From positions 23,868,066 to 23,932,065 of the forward strand of contig OY776124.1 of NCBI GenBank assembly GCA_963675135.1: a stretch of 64,000 nt of DNA. Reading direction: 5' to 3'. The notes below the pieces were generated by a model, which saw only the letters and a list, made by a program, of their open reading frames with translations, was not told where the DNA came from and searched no databases. This document shows, one piece after another, positions 11,173 to 23,959 of this stretch. Source of the stretch: Galeopsis tetrahit. Lineage: Eukaryota; Streptophyta; Magnoliopsida; Lamiales; Lamiaceae. The position numbers and the translations under genes are program-made. Numbering within the stretch: the stretch's first letter is position 1; each line of letters begins with the position of its first letter.

Positions 11173-12997
11173 CTATTATAGAAAACAACAACCCTAGAAC
11201 CAATGTGAATTGGTAATGGTTAACTCTTTTGCAATTAGTGAAACTTTTCAAAAAGAGAGGATGAGTGAATCGGAGAAAGTGCACGTCCACATTATAGTGG
11301 GATAAAACTATAGAGTTTTTGAGCACTAACGAATGCGATTTTCCGCAAAATAAAGAAAACATAAAGTTTGCTTGGTCACCAAGCAATCCTACAAAACACT
11401 TCATTTTGGTATATTAGAGGTTAAATGGCACTATAAACGAATTATAGAAAACAACAACCCTAGAACCAATGTGAATTGGTAATGGTTAACTCTTTTGTAG
11501 TTAGTGAAACTTTTCAAAAAGAGAGAATGTATGAATCGGAGAAAGTGCACTTCCACATTATAGTGGGATAAACTATATAGTTTTTTAGCACTAACGAATG
11601 TGATTTTCCGCAAAATAAAGAAAACATAAAGTTTGCTTGGTCACCAAGCAATCCTACAAAACACTTCATTTTGGTATTTTAGAGGTTAAATGGCACTATT
11701 ATAGAAAACAACAACCCTAGAACCAATGTGAATTGGTAATGGTTAACTATTTTGCAATTAGTGAAACTTTTCAAAAAGAGAGGATGTGTGAATCGGAGAA
11801 AGTGCACGTCCACATTATAGTGGGATAAAACTATAGAGTTTTTGAGCACTAACGAATGTGATTTTCCGCAAAATAAAGAAAACATAAAGTTTTCTTGGTC
11901 ACCAAGCAATCCTACAAAACACTTCATTTTGGTATATTAGAGGTTAAATGGCACTATAAACGAGTTATAGAAAACAACAACCCTAGAACCAATGTGAATT
12001 GGTAATGGTTAACTCTTTTGTATTTAGTGAAACTTTTCAAAAAGAGAGAATGTGTGAATCGGAGAAAGTGCACTTCCACATTATAGTGGGATAAACTAGA
12101 GTTTTTGAGCACTAACGAATGTGATTTTCCGCAAAATAAAGAAAACATAAAGTTTGCTTGGTCACCAAGCAATCCTACAAAACACTTCATTTTGGTATTT
12201 TAGAGGTTAAATGGCACTATTATAGAAAACAACAACCCTAGAACCAATGTGAATTGGTAATGGTTAACTCTTTTGCAATTAGTGAAACTTTTCAAAAAGA
12301 GAGGATGAGTGAATCGGAGAAAGTGCACGTCCACATTATAGTGGGATAAAACTATAGAGTTTTTGAGCACTAACGAATGCGATTTTCCGCAAAATAAAGA
12401 AAACATAAAGTTTGCTTGGTCGCCAAGCAATCCTACAAAACACTTCATTTTGGTATATTAGAGGTTAAATGGCACTATAAACGAGTTATAGAAAACAACA
12501 ACCCTAGAACCAATGTGAATTGGTAATGGTTAACTCTTTTGAACTTAGTGAAACTTTTCAAAAACAGAGAATGAGTGAATCGATTAAAGTGCACTTCCAC
12601 ATTATAGTGGGTTAAACTATAGAGTTTTTGAGCACTGACGAATGTGATTTTTCGCAAAATAGAGAAAACATAAAGTTTGCTTGGTCACCAAGCAATCCTA
12701 CAAAACACTTCATTTTGGTATTTTAGAGGTTAAATGGCACTATTATAGAAAACAACAACCCTAGAACCAATGTGAATTGGTAATGGTTAACTCTTTTGCA
12801 ATAAGTGAAACTTTTCAAAAAGAGAGGATGAGTGAATCGGAGAAAGTGCACGTCCACATTATAGTGGGATAAAACTATAGAGTTTTTGAGCACTAACGAA
12901 TGTGATTTTCCGCAAAATAAAGAAAACATAAAGTTTGCTTGGTCACCAAGCAATCCTACAAAACACTTCATTTTGGTATTTTAGTGGTTAAATGGCA

Positions 12998-13263
12998 CTA
13001 TAAACGAGTTATAGAAAACAACAACCCTAGAACCAATGTGAATTGGTAATTGTTAACTCTTTTGCAATTAGTGAAACTTTTCAAAATGAGAGGACAATTG
13101 AATCGGAGAAAGTGCACTTCCACATTATAGTGGGATAAAACTATAGAGTTTTTTAGCACTAACGAATGTGATTTTCCGCAAAATAAAGAAAACATAAAGT
13201 TTGCTTGGTCACCAAGCAATCCTACAAAACACTTCATTTTGGTATTTTAGAGGTTAAATGACA
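12998..13263 (+). repeat. Rare monomer type shared with the inverted right arm
   Basis: It carries caaaatgagagg and acaattgaatcgg, not seen in neighbouring monomers, and is preceded by ttttagtggttaaat (gtggtt instead of gaggtt, near 12,981). The right arm has one monomer with nearly the same private set: 49,398-49,655 contains caatcgtcc and tctcattttg, followed by tttaaccactaaaat. The main difference is that this copy has the 8-bp taaacgag. Confidence 0.85.
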
Positions 13264-14049
13264 CTATAAACGAGTTATAGAAAACAACAACCCTAGAACC
13301 AATGTGAATTGGTAATGGTTAACTCTTTTGAAATTAGTGAAACTTTTCAAAAAGAGAGAATGTATGAATCGGAGAAAGTGCACTTCCACATTATAGTGGG
13401 ATAAACTATAGAGTTTTTTAGCACTAACGAATGTGATTTTCCGCAAAATAAAGAAAACATAAAGTTTGCTTGGTCACCAAGCAATCCTACAAAACACTTC
13501 ATTTTGGTATTTTAGAGGTTAAATGGCACTATAAACGAGTTATAGAAAACAACAACCCTAGAACCAATGTGAATTGGTAATGGTTAACTCTTTTGTATTT
13601 AGTGAAACTTTTCAAAAAGAGAGAATGTGTGAATCGGAGAAAGTGCACTTCCACATTATAGTGGGATAAACTAGAGTTTTTGAGCACTAACGAATGTGAT
13701 TTTCCGCAAAATAAAGAAAACTTAAAGTTTGCTTGGTCACCAAGCAATCCTACAAAACACTTCATTTTGGTATTTTAGAGGTTAAATGGCACTATTATAG
13801 AAAACAACAACCCTAGAACCAATGTGAATTGGTAATGGTTAACTCTTTTGCAATTAGTGAAACTTTTCAAAAAGAGAGGATGAGTGAATCGGAGAAAGTG
13901 CACGTCCACATTATAGTGGGATAAAACTATAGAGTTTTTGAGCACTAACGAATGCGATTTTCCGCAAAATAAAGAAAACATAAAGTTTGCTTGGTCGCCA
14001 AGAAATCCTACAAAACACTTCATTTTGGTATATTAGAGGTTAAATGGCA

Positions 14050-15102
14050 CTATAAACGAGTTATAGAAAACAACAACCCTAGAACCAATGTGAATTGGTA
14101 ATGGTTAACTCTTTTGAACTTAGTGAAACTTTTCAAAAACAGAGAATGAGTGAATCGATTAAAGTGCACTTCCACATTATAGTGGGTTAAACTTTAGAGT
14201 TTTTGAGCACTGACGAATGTGATTTTTCGCAAAATAGAGAAAACATAAAGTTTGCTTGGTCACCAAGCAATCCTACAAAACACTTCATTTTGGTATTTTA
14301 GAGGTTAAATGGCACTATTATAGAAAACAACAACCCTAGAACCAATGTGAATTGGTAATGGTTAACTCTTATGCAATAAGTGAAACTTTTCAAAAAGAGA
14401 GGATGAGTGAATCGGAGAAAGTGCACGTCCACATTATAGTGGGATAAAACTATAGAGTTTTTGAGCACTAACGAATGTGATTTTTCGCAAAATAAAGAAA
14501 ACATAAAGTTTGCTTGGTCACCAAGCAATCCTACAAAACACTTCATTTTGGTATATTAGAGGTTAAATGGCACTGTAAACGAGTTATAGAAAACAACAAC
14601 CCTAGAACCAATGTGAATTGGTAATGGTTAACTCTTTTGAACTTAGTGAAACTTTTCAAAAACAGAGAATGAGTGAATCGATGAAAGTGCACTTCCACAT
14701 TATAGTGGGTTAAACTATAGAGTTTTTGAGCACTAACGAATGCGATTTTTCGCAAAATAAAGAAAACATAAAGTTTGCTTGGTCACCAAGCAATCCTACA
14801 AAACACTTCATTTTGGTATATTAGAGGTTAAATGGCACTATAAAGGAGTTATAGAAAACAACAACCCTAGAACCAATGTGAATTGGTAATGGTTAACTCT
14901 TTTGAACTTAGTGAAACTTTTCAAAAACAGAGAATGAGTGAATCGATGAAAGTGCACTTCCACATTATAGTGGGTTAAACTATAGAGTTTTTGAACACTA
15001 ACGAATGCGATTTTTCGCAAAATAAAGAAAACATAAAGTTTGCTTGGTCACCAAGCAATCCTACAAAACACTTCATTTTGGTATTTTAGAGGTTAAATGG
15101 CA
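14050..15102 (+). repeat. Four-monomer cassette (1,053 bp), first occurrence
   Basis: Four monomers of 265, 258, 265 and 265 bp recognisable by gaatcgattaaag, then gcaataagtg, then gaatcgatg with ttcgc, then ctataaaggag with ttgaacac. The first occurrence reads atgcaataagtg and spacing varies by shared indels only. The same set starts at 24,218, 27,611, 30,483, 34,142, 36,233, 37,286, 38,339 and 39,392, so it is the most frequent building block of zone 2. Confidence 0.88.
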
Positions 15103-15360
15103 CTATTATAGAAAACAACAACCCTAGAACCAATGTGAATTGGTAATGGTTAACTCTTTTGCAATTAGTGAAACTTTTCAAAAAGAGAGGATGAGTGAAT
15201 CGGAGAAAGTGCACGTCCACATTATAGTGGGATAAAACTATAGAGTTTTTGAGCACTAACGAATGTGATTTTCCGCAAAATAAAGAAAACATAAAGTTTG
15301 CTTGGTCACCAAGCAATCCTACAAAACACTTCATTTTGGTATATTAGAGGTTAAATGGCA
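15103..15360 (+). repeat. Reference monomer, 258-bp class (8-bp segment absent, four-A variant)
   Basis: It begins ctattatag, so the 8-bp taaacgag is missing, and has ggataaaactatag with one extra A, giving 265 - 8 + 1 = 258 bp. It carries gtgcacgtcc, gaggatgagtg and, at its end, ggtatattagagg, the combination typical of zone 2 short monomers. Because 258 is 86 codons, the minus strand is open for 82 codons from ATG to TAA, and the same frame recurs in the next such monomer. I regard this as an accident of length, not a gene. Confidence 0.95.
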
Positions 15361-15625
15361 CTATAAACGAGTTATAGAAAACAACAACCCTAGAACCAAT
15401 GTGAATTGGTAATGGTAAACTCTTTTGTAGTTAGTGAAACTTTTCAAAAAGAGAGAATGTGTGAATCGGAGAAAGTGCGCTTCCACATTATAGTGGGTTA
15501 AACTATAGAGTTTTTGAGCACTAACGAATGTGATTTTCCGCAAAATAAAGAAAACATAAAGTTTGCTTGGTCACCAAGCAATCCTACAAAACACTTCATT
15601 TTGGTATTTTAGAGGTTAAATGACA

Positions 15626-18600
15626 CTATTATAGAAAACAACAACCCTAGAACCAATATGAATTGGTAATGGTTAACTCTTTTGAAATTAGTGAAACTTT
15701 TCAAAAACAGAGAATGAGTGAATCGATGAAAGTGCACTTCCACATTATAGTGGGTTAAACTATAGAGTTTTTGAGCACTAACGAATGCGATTTTCCGCAA
15801 AATAAAGAAAACATAAAGTTTGCTAGGTCACCAAGCAATCCTACAAAACACTTCTTTTTGGTATTTTAGAGGTTAAATAGCACTATTATAGAAAACAACA
15901 ACCCTAGAACCAATGTGAATTGGTAATGGTTAACTCTTTTGCAATTAGTGGAACTTTTCAAAAAGAGAGGAAGAGTGAATCGGAGAAAGTGCACGTCCAC
16001 ATTATAGTGGGATAAAACTATAGAGTTTTTGAGCACTAACGAATGTGATTTTCCGCAAAATAAAGAAAACATAAAGTTTGCTTGGTCACCAAGCAATCCT
16101 ACAAAACACTTCATTTTGGTATATTAGAGGTTAAATGGCACTATAAACGAGTTATAGAAAACAACAACCCTAGAACCAATGTGAATTGGTAATGGTTAAC
16201 TCCTTTGAACTTAGTGAAACTTTTCAAAAACAGAGAATGAGTGAATCGATGAAAGTGCACTTCCACATTATAGTGGGTTAAACTATAGAGTTTTTGAGCA
16301 CTAACGAATGCGATTTTTCGCAAAATAAAGAAAACATAAAGTTTGCTTGGTCACCAAACAATCCTACAAAACACTTCATTTTGGTATTTTAGAGGTTAAA
16401 TGGCACTATTATAGAAAACAACAACCCTAGAACCAATGTGAATTGGTAATGGTTAACTCTTTTGCAATTAGTGAAACTTTTCAAAAAGAGAGGATGAGTG
16501 AATCGGAGAAAGTGCACGTCCACATTATAGTGGGATAAAACTATAGAGTTTTTGAGCACTAACGAATGCGATTTTCAGCAAAATAAAGAAAACATAAAGT
16601 TTGCTTGGTCACCAAGCAATCCTACAAAACACTTCTTTTTGGTATATTAGAGGTTAAATAGCACTATTATAGAAAACAACAACCCTAGAACCAATGTGAA
16701 TTGGTAATGGTTAACTCTTTTGCAATTAGTGAAACTTTTCAAAAAGAGAGGAAGAGTGAATCGGAGAAAGTGCACGTCCACATTATAGTGGGATAAAACT
16801 ATAGAGTTTTTGAGCACTAACGAATGTGATTTTCCGCAAAATAAAGAAAACATAAAGTTTGCTTGGTCACCAAGCAATCCTACAAAACACTTCATTTTGG
16901 TATATTAGAGGTTAAATGGCACTATAAACGAGTTATAGAAAACAACAACCCTAGAACCAATGTGAATTGGTAATGGTTAACTCTTTTGAACTTAGTGAAA
17001 CTTTTCAAAAACAGAGAATGAGTGAATCGATTAAAGTGCACTTCCACATTATAGTGGGTTAAACTATAGAGTTTTTGAGCACTGACGAATGTGATTTTTC
17101 GCAAAATAGAGAAAACATAAAGTTTGCTTGGTCACCAAGCAATCCTACAAAACACTTCATTTTGGTATTTTAGAGGTTAAATGGCACTATTATAGAAAAC
17201 AACAACCCTAGAACCAATGTGAATTGGTAATGGTTAACTCTTTTGCAATTAGTGAAACTTTTCAAAAAGAGAGGATGAGTGAATCGGAGAAAGTGTACGT
17301 TCACATTATAGTGGGATAAACTATAGATTTTTTTAGCACTAACGAATGTGATTTTCCGCAAAATAAAGAAAACATAAAGTTTGCTTGGTCACCAAGCAAT
17401 CCTACAAAACACTTCATTTAGGTATTTTAGAGGTTAAATGACACTATTATAGAAAACAACAACCCTAGAACCAATATGAATTGGTAATGGTTAACTCTTT
17501 TGAAATTAGTGAAACATTTCAAAAACAGAGAATGAGTGAATCGATGAAAGTGCACTTCCACATTATAGTGGGTTAAACTATAGAGTTTTTGAGCACTAAC
17601 GAATGCGATTTTCCGCAAAATAAAGAAAACATAAAGTTTGCTAGGTCACCAAGCAATCCTACAAAACACTTCTTTTTGGTATTTTAGAGGTTAAATAGCA
17701 CTATTATAGAAAACAACAACCCTAGAACCAATGTGAATTGGTAATGGTTAACTCTTTTGCAATTAGTGGAACTTTTCAAAAAGAGAGGAAGAGTGAATCG
17801 GAGAAAGTGCACGTCCACATTATAGTGGGATAAAACTATAGAGTTTTTGAGCACTAACGAATGTGATTTTCCGCAAAATAAAGAAAACATAAAGTTTGCT
17901 TGGTCACCAAGCAATCCTACAAAACACTTCATTTTGGTATATTAGAGGTTAAATGGCACTATAAACGAGTTATAGAAAACAACAACCCTAGAACCAATGT
18001 GAATTGGTAATGGTTAACTCTTTTGAACTTAGTGAAACTTTTCAAAAACAGAGAATGAGTGAATCGATGAAAGTGCACTTCCACATTATAGTGGGTTAAA
18101 CTATAGAGTTTTTGAGCACTAACGAATGCGATTTTTCGCAAAATAAAGAAAACATAAAGTTTGCTTGGTCACCAAACAATCCTACAAAACACTTCATTTT
18201 GGTATTTTAGAGGTTAAATGGCACTATTATAGAAAACAACAACCCTAGAACCAATGTGAATTGGTAATGGTTAACTCTTTTGCAATTAGTGAAACTTTTC
18301 AAAAAGAGAGGATGAGTGAATCGGAGAAAGTGCACGTCCACATTATAGTGGGATAAAACTATAGAGTTTTTTAGCACTAACGAATGCGATTTTCCGCAAA
18401 ATAAAGAAAACATAAAGTTTGCTTGGTCACCAAGCAATCCTACAAAACACTTCTTTTTGGTATATTAGAGGTTAAATAGCACTATTATAGAAAACAACAA
18501 CCCTAGAACCAATGTGAATTGGTAATGGTTAACTCTTTTGCAATTAGTGAAACTTTTCAAAAAGAGAGGAAGAGTGAATCGGAGAAAGTGCACGTCCACA

Positions 18601-19004
18601 TTATAGTGGGATAAAACTATAGAGTTTTTGAGCACTAACGAATGTGATTTTCCGCAAAATAAAGAAAACATAAAGTTTGCGTGGTCACCAAGCAATCCTA
18701 CAAAACACTTCATTTTGGTATATTAGAGGTTAAATGGCACTATAAACGAGTTATAGAAAACAACAACCCTAGAACCAATGTGAATTGGTAATGGTTAACT
18801 CTTTTGAACTTAGTGAAACTTTTCAAAAACAGAGAATGAGTGAATCGATTAAAGTGCACTTCCACATTATAGTGGGTTAAACTATAGAGTTTTTGAGCAC
18901 TGACGAATGTGATTTTTCGCAAAATAGAGAAAACATAAAGTTTGCTTGGTCACCAAGCAATCCTACAAAACACTTCATTTTGGTATTTTAGAGGTTAAAT
19001 GGCA
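15626..19004 (+). repeat. Seven-monomer duplication (offset 1,818 bp)
   Basis: Six monomers at 15,626-17,186 are repeated at 17,444-19,004: accaatatg, cacttctttttgg, aagagtgaatcgg, tcaccaaacaatcc and gaatcgattaaag recur in order at an offset of 1,818. The seventh position differs: 17,187 is a 257-bp monomer of the zone 1 type (gtgtacgttcac), while 19,005 is a zone 2 258-bp monomer with gcaataagtg. The isolated zone 1 type may mark a junction or a conversion event. Confidence 0.87.
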
Positions 19005-19262
19005 CTATTATAGAAAACAACAACCCTAGAACCAATGTGAATTGGTAATGGTTAACTCTTTTGCAATAAGTGAAACTTTTCAAAAAGAGAGGATGAGTGA
19101 ATCGGAGAAAGTGCACGTCCACATTATAGTGGGATAAAACTATAGAGTTTTTGAGCACTAACGAATGTGATTTTCCGCAAAATAAAGAAAACATAAAGTT
19201 TGCTTGGTCACCAAGCAATCCTACAAAACACTTCATTTTAGTATATTAGAGGTTAAATGGCA

Positions 19263-19525
19263 CTATAAACGAGTTATAGAAAACAACAACCCTAGAACCT
19301 ATGTGAATTGGTAATGGTTAACTCTTTTGAACTTAGTGAAACTTTTCAAAAACAGAGAATGAGTGAATCGATGAAAGTGCACTTCCACATTATAGTGGGT
19401 TAAACTAGAGTTTTTGAGCACTAACGAATGCGATTTTTCGCAAAATAAAGAAAACATAAAGTTTGCTTGGTCACCAAGCAATCCTACAAAACACTTCATT
19501 TTGGTATTTTAGAGGTTAAATGGCA
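19263..19525 (+). repeat. Reference monomer, 263-bp class (2-bp deletion)
   Basis: It has the 8-bp taaacgag but reads aaactagag instead of aaactatagag, a 2-bp loss inside a small hairpin. It also has acctatgtg in place of accaatgtg, which breaks one arm of the CCAAT palindrome. Sister monomers with both changes start at 19,784, 20,827, 21,348 and 22,654. Another 263-bp group (11,954, 13,529, 22,391, 23,697, 27,090) has the 2-bp loss but keeps accaatgtg. Confidence 0.93.
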
Positions 19526-22390
19526 CTATTATAGAAAACAACAACCCTAGAACCAATGTGAATTGGTAATGGTTAACTCTTTTGCAATTAGTGAAACTTT
19601 TCAAAAAGAGAGGATGAGTGAATCGGAGAAAGTGCACGTCCACATTATAGTGGGATAAAACTATAGAGTTTTTGAGCACTAACGAATGTGATTTTCCGCA
19701 AAATAAAGAAAACATAAAGTTTGCTTGGTCACCAAGCAATCCTACAAAACACTTCATTTTAGTATATTAGAGGTTAAATGGCACTATAAACGAGTTATAG
19801 AAAACAACAACCCTAGAACCTATGTGAATTGGTAATGGTTAACTCTTTTGAACTTAGTGAAACTTTTCAAAAACAGAGAATGAGTGAATCGATGAAAGTG
19901 CACTTCCACATTATAGTGGGTTAAACTAGAGTTTTTGAGCACTAACGAATGCGATTTTTCGCAAAATAAAGAAAACATAAAGTTTGCTTGGTCACCAAGC
20001 AATCCTACAAAACACTTCATTTTGGTATTTTAGAGGTTAAATGGCACTATTATAGAAAACAACAACCCTAGAACCAATGTGAATTGGTAATGGTTAACTC
20101 TTTTGCAATTAGTGAAACTTTTCAAAAAGAGAGGATGAGTGAATCGGAGAAAGTGCACGTCCACATTATAGTGGGATAAAACTATAGAGTTTTTGAGCAC
20201 TAACGAATGTGATTTTCCGCAAAATAAAGAAAACATAAAGTTTGCTTGGTCACCAAGCAATCCTACAAAACACTTCATTTTGGTATATTAGAGGTTAAAT
20301 GGCACTCTAAACGAATTATAGAAAACAACAACCCTAGAACCAATGTGAATTGGTAATGGTTAACTCTTTTGTAGTTAGTGAAATTTTCAAAAAGAGAGAA
20401 TGTATGAATCGGAGAAAGTGCACTTCCACATTATAGTGGGATAAACTATATAGTTTTTTAGCACTAACGAATGTGATTTTCCGCAAAATAAAGAAAACAT
20501 AAAGTTTGCTTGGTCACCAAGCAATCCTACAAAACACTTCATTTTGGTATTTTAGAGGTTAAATGGCACTATTATAGAAAACAACAACCCTAGAACCAAT
20601 GTGAATTGGTAATGGTTAACTCTTTTGCAATAAGTGAAACTTTTCAAAAAGAGAGGATGAGTGAATCGGAGAAAGTGCACGTCCACATTATAGTGGGATA
20701 AAACTATAGAGTTTTTGAGCACTAACGAATGTGATTTTCCGCAAAATAAAGAAAACATAAAGTTTGCTTGGTCACCAAGCAATCCTACAAAACACTTCAT
20801 TTTAGTATATTAGAGGTTAAATGGCACTATAAACGAGTTATAGAAAACAACAACCCTAGAACCTATGTGAATTGGTAATGGTTAACTCTTTTGAACTTAG
20901 TGAAACTTTTCAAAAACAGAGAATGAGTGAATCGATGAAAGTGCACTTCCACATTATAGTGGGTTAAACTAGAGTTTTTGAGCACTAACGAATGCGATTT
21001 TTCGCAAAATAAAGAAAACATAAAGTTTGCTTGGTCACCAAGCAATCCTACAAAACACTTCATTTTGGTATTTTAGAGGTTAAATGGCACTATTATAGAA
21101 AACAACAACCCTAGAACCAATGTGAATTGGTAATGGTTAACTCTTTTGCAATTAGTGAAACTTTTCAAAAAGAGAGGATGAGTGAATCGGAGAAAGTGCA
21201 CGTCCACATTATAGTGGGATAAAACTATAGAGTTTTTGAGCACTAACGAATGTGATTTTCCGCAAAATAAAGAAAACATAAAGTTTGCTTGGTCACCAAG
21301 CAATCCTACAAAACACTTCATTTTAGTATATTAGAGGTTAAATGGCACTATAAACGAGTTATAGAAAACAACAACCCTAGAACCTATGTGAATTGGTAAT
21401 GGTTAACTCTTTTGAACTTAGTGAAACTTTTCAAAAACAGAGAATGAGTGAATCGATGAAAGTGCACTTCCACATTATAGTGGGTTAAACTAGAGTTTTT
21501 GAGCACTAACGAATGCGATTTTTCGCAAAATAAAGAAAACATAAAGTTTGCTTGGTCACCAAGCAATCCTACAAAACACTTCATTTTGGTATTTTAGAGG
21601 TTAAATGGCACTATTATAGAAAACAACAACCCTAGAACCAATGTGAATTGGTAATGGTTAACTCTTTTGCAATTAGTGAAACTTTTCAAAAAGAGAGGAT
21701 GAGTGAATCGGAGAAAGTGCACGTCCACATTATAGTGGGATAAAACTATAGAGTTTTTGAGCACTAACGAATGTGATTTTCCGCAAAATAAAGAAAACAT
21801 AAAGTTTGCTTGGTCACCAAGCAATCCTACAAAACACTTCATTTTGGTATATTAGAGGTTAAATGGCACTATAAACGAATTATAGAAAACAACAACCCTA
21901 GAACCAATGTGAATTGGTAATGGTTAACTCTTTTGTAGTTAGTGAAATTTTCAAAAAGAGAGAATGTATGAATCGGAGAAAGTGCACTTCCACATTATAG
22001 TGGGATAAACTATATAGTTTTTTAGCACTAACGAATGTGATTTTCCGCAAAATAAAGAAAACATAAAGTTTGCTTGGTCACCAAGCAATCCTACAAAACA
22101 CTTCATTTTGGTATTTTAGAGGTTAAATGGCACTATTATAGAAAACAACAACCCTAGAACCAATGTGAATTGGTAATGGTTAACTATTTTGCAATTAGTG
22201 AAACTTTTCAAAAAGAGAGGATGTGTGAATCGGAGAAAGTGCACGTCCACATTATAGTGGGATAAAACTATAGAGTTTTTGAGCACTAACGAATGTGATT
22301 TTCCGTAAAATAAAGAAAACATAAAGTTTTCTTGGTCACCAAGCAATCCTACAAAACACTTCATTTTGGTATATTAGAGGTTAAATGGCA
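19263..22390 (+). repeat. Six-monomer tandem duplication (2 x 1,564 bp) built on 521-bp dimers
   Basis: Starts 19,263, 19,526, 19,784, 20,047, 20,305 and 20,569 recur as 20,827, 21,090, 21,348, 21,611, 21,869 and 22,133. In each half the first four are two copies of a 521-bp dimer (263 + 258 bp) marked by acctatgtg and aaactagag. The fifth has the 1-bp loss gtgaaattttc. The sixth pair differs: 20,569 has gcaataagtg, 22,133 has ttaactattttgc and gatgtgtg. Confidence 0.88.
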
Positions 22391-23959
22391 CTATAAACGA
22401 GTTATAGAAAACAACAACCCTAGAACCAATGTGAATTGGTAATGGTTAACTCTTTTGTATTTAGTGAAACTTCTCAAAAAGAGAGAATGTGTGAATCGGA
22501 GAAAGTGCACTTCCACATTATAGTGGGATAAACTAGAGTTTTTGAGCACTAACGAATGTGATTTTCCGCAAAATAAAGAAAACTTAAAGTTTGCTTGGTC
22601 ACCAAGCAATCCTACAAAACACTTCATTTTAGTATATTAGAGGTTAAATGGCACTATAAACGAGTTATAGAAAACAACAACCCTAGAACCTATGTGAATT
22701 GGTAATGGTTAACTCTTTTGAACTTAGTGAAACTTTTCAAAAACAGAGAATGAGTGAATCGATGAAAGTGCACTTCCACATTATAGTGGGTTAAACTAGA
22801 GTTTTTGAGCACTAACGAATGCGATTTTTCGCAAAATAAAGAAAACATAAAGTTTGCTTGGTCACCAAGCAATCCTACAAAACACTTCATTTTGGTATTT
22901 TAGAGGTTAAATGGCACTATTATAGAAAACAACAACCCTAGAACCAATGTGAATTGGTAATGGTTAACTCTTTTGCAATTAGTGAAACTTTTCAAAAAGA
23001 GAGGATGAGTGAATCGGAGAAAGTGCACGTCCACATTATAGTGGGATAAAACTATAGAGTTTTTGAGCACTAACGAATGTGATTTTCCGCAAAATAAAGA
23101 AAACATAAAGTTTGCTTGGTCACCAAGCAATCCTACAAAACACTTCATTTTGGTATATTAGAGGTTAAATGGCACTATAAACGAATTATAGAAAACAACA
23201 ACCCTAGAACCAATGTGAATTGGTAATGGTTAACTCTTTTGTAGTTAGTGAAATTTTCAAAAAGAGAGAATGTATGAATCGGAGAAAGTGCACTTCCACA
23301 TTATAGTGGGATAAACTATATAGTTTTTTAGCACTAACGAATGTGATTTTCCGCAAAATAAAGAAAACATAAAGTTTGCTTGGTCACCAAGCAATCCTAC
23401 AAAACACTTCATTTTGGTATTTTAGAGGTTAAATGGCACTATTATAGAAAACAACAACCCTAGAACCAATGTGAATTGGTAATGGTTAACTATTTTGCAA
23501 TTAGTGAAACTTTTCAAAAAGAGAGGATGTGTGAATCGGAGAAAGTGCACGTCCACATTATAGTGGGATAAAACTATAGAGTTTTTGAGCACTAACGAAT
23601 GTGATTTTCCGTAAAATAAAGAAAACATAAAGTTTTCTTGGTCACCAAGCAATCCTACAAAACACTTCATTTTGGTATATTAGAGGTTAAATGGCACTAT
23701 AAACGAGTTATAGAAAACAACAACCCTAGAACCAATGTGAATTGGTAATGGTTAACTCTTTTGTATTTAGTGAAACTTCTCAAAAAGAGAGAATGTGTGA
23801 ATCGGAGAAAGTGCACTTCCACATTATAGTGGGATAAACTAGAGTTTTTGAGCACTAACGAATGTGATTTTCCGTAAAATAAAGAAAACTTAAAGTTTGC
23901 TTCGTCACCAAGCAATCCTACAAAACACTTCATTTTGGTATTTTAGAGGTTAAATGGCA
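21348..23959 (+). repeat. Five-monomer tandem duplication (2 x 1,306 bp)
   Basis: Starts 21,348, 21,611, 21,869, 22,133 and 22,391 recur at 22,654, 22,917, 23,175, 23,439 and 23,697. Rare bases shared by both copies include ttccgtaaaat, agttttcttgg and gaaacttctc. The last monomer of copy 2 has gained tccgtaaaat and gcttcgtcacc. This unit overlaps the preceding 1,564-bp one and the following 3,393-bp one. Confidence 0.88.

Larger units (their letters stand above)
10352..13528 (+). repeat. Start of zone 2: diverse, weakly ordered monomers
   Basis: Starts 10,352, 10,617, 10,875, 11,173, 11,431, 11,696, 11,954, 12,217, 12,475, 12,740, 12,998 and 13,264. From here aatgcgatt, dttcgcaaaat and ggtatattagagg variants become common, and the 8-bp-plus and 8-bp-minus monomers mostly alternate. 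I see no multi-monomer unit repeated within this stretch itself, although most of its monomer types occur later. Confidence 0.8.
13529..16921 (+). repeat. 13-monomer unit (3,393 bp), copy A
   Basis: Starts 13,529, 13,792, 14,050, 14,315, 14,573, 14,838, 15,103, 15,361, 15,626, 15,883, 16,141, 16,406 and 16,664. The same order and spacings recur at 23,697 and 27,090 (offsets 10,168 and 13,561). Markers include aaacttaaag, aaactttagag, ctataaaggag, gtgcgctt and tcaccaaacaatcc, in that order. Small differences exist, such as ctgtaaacg at 14,573 against ctataaacg in the other copies. Confidence 0.9.
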
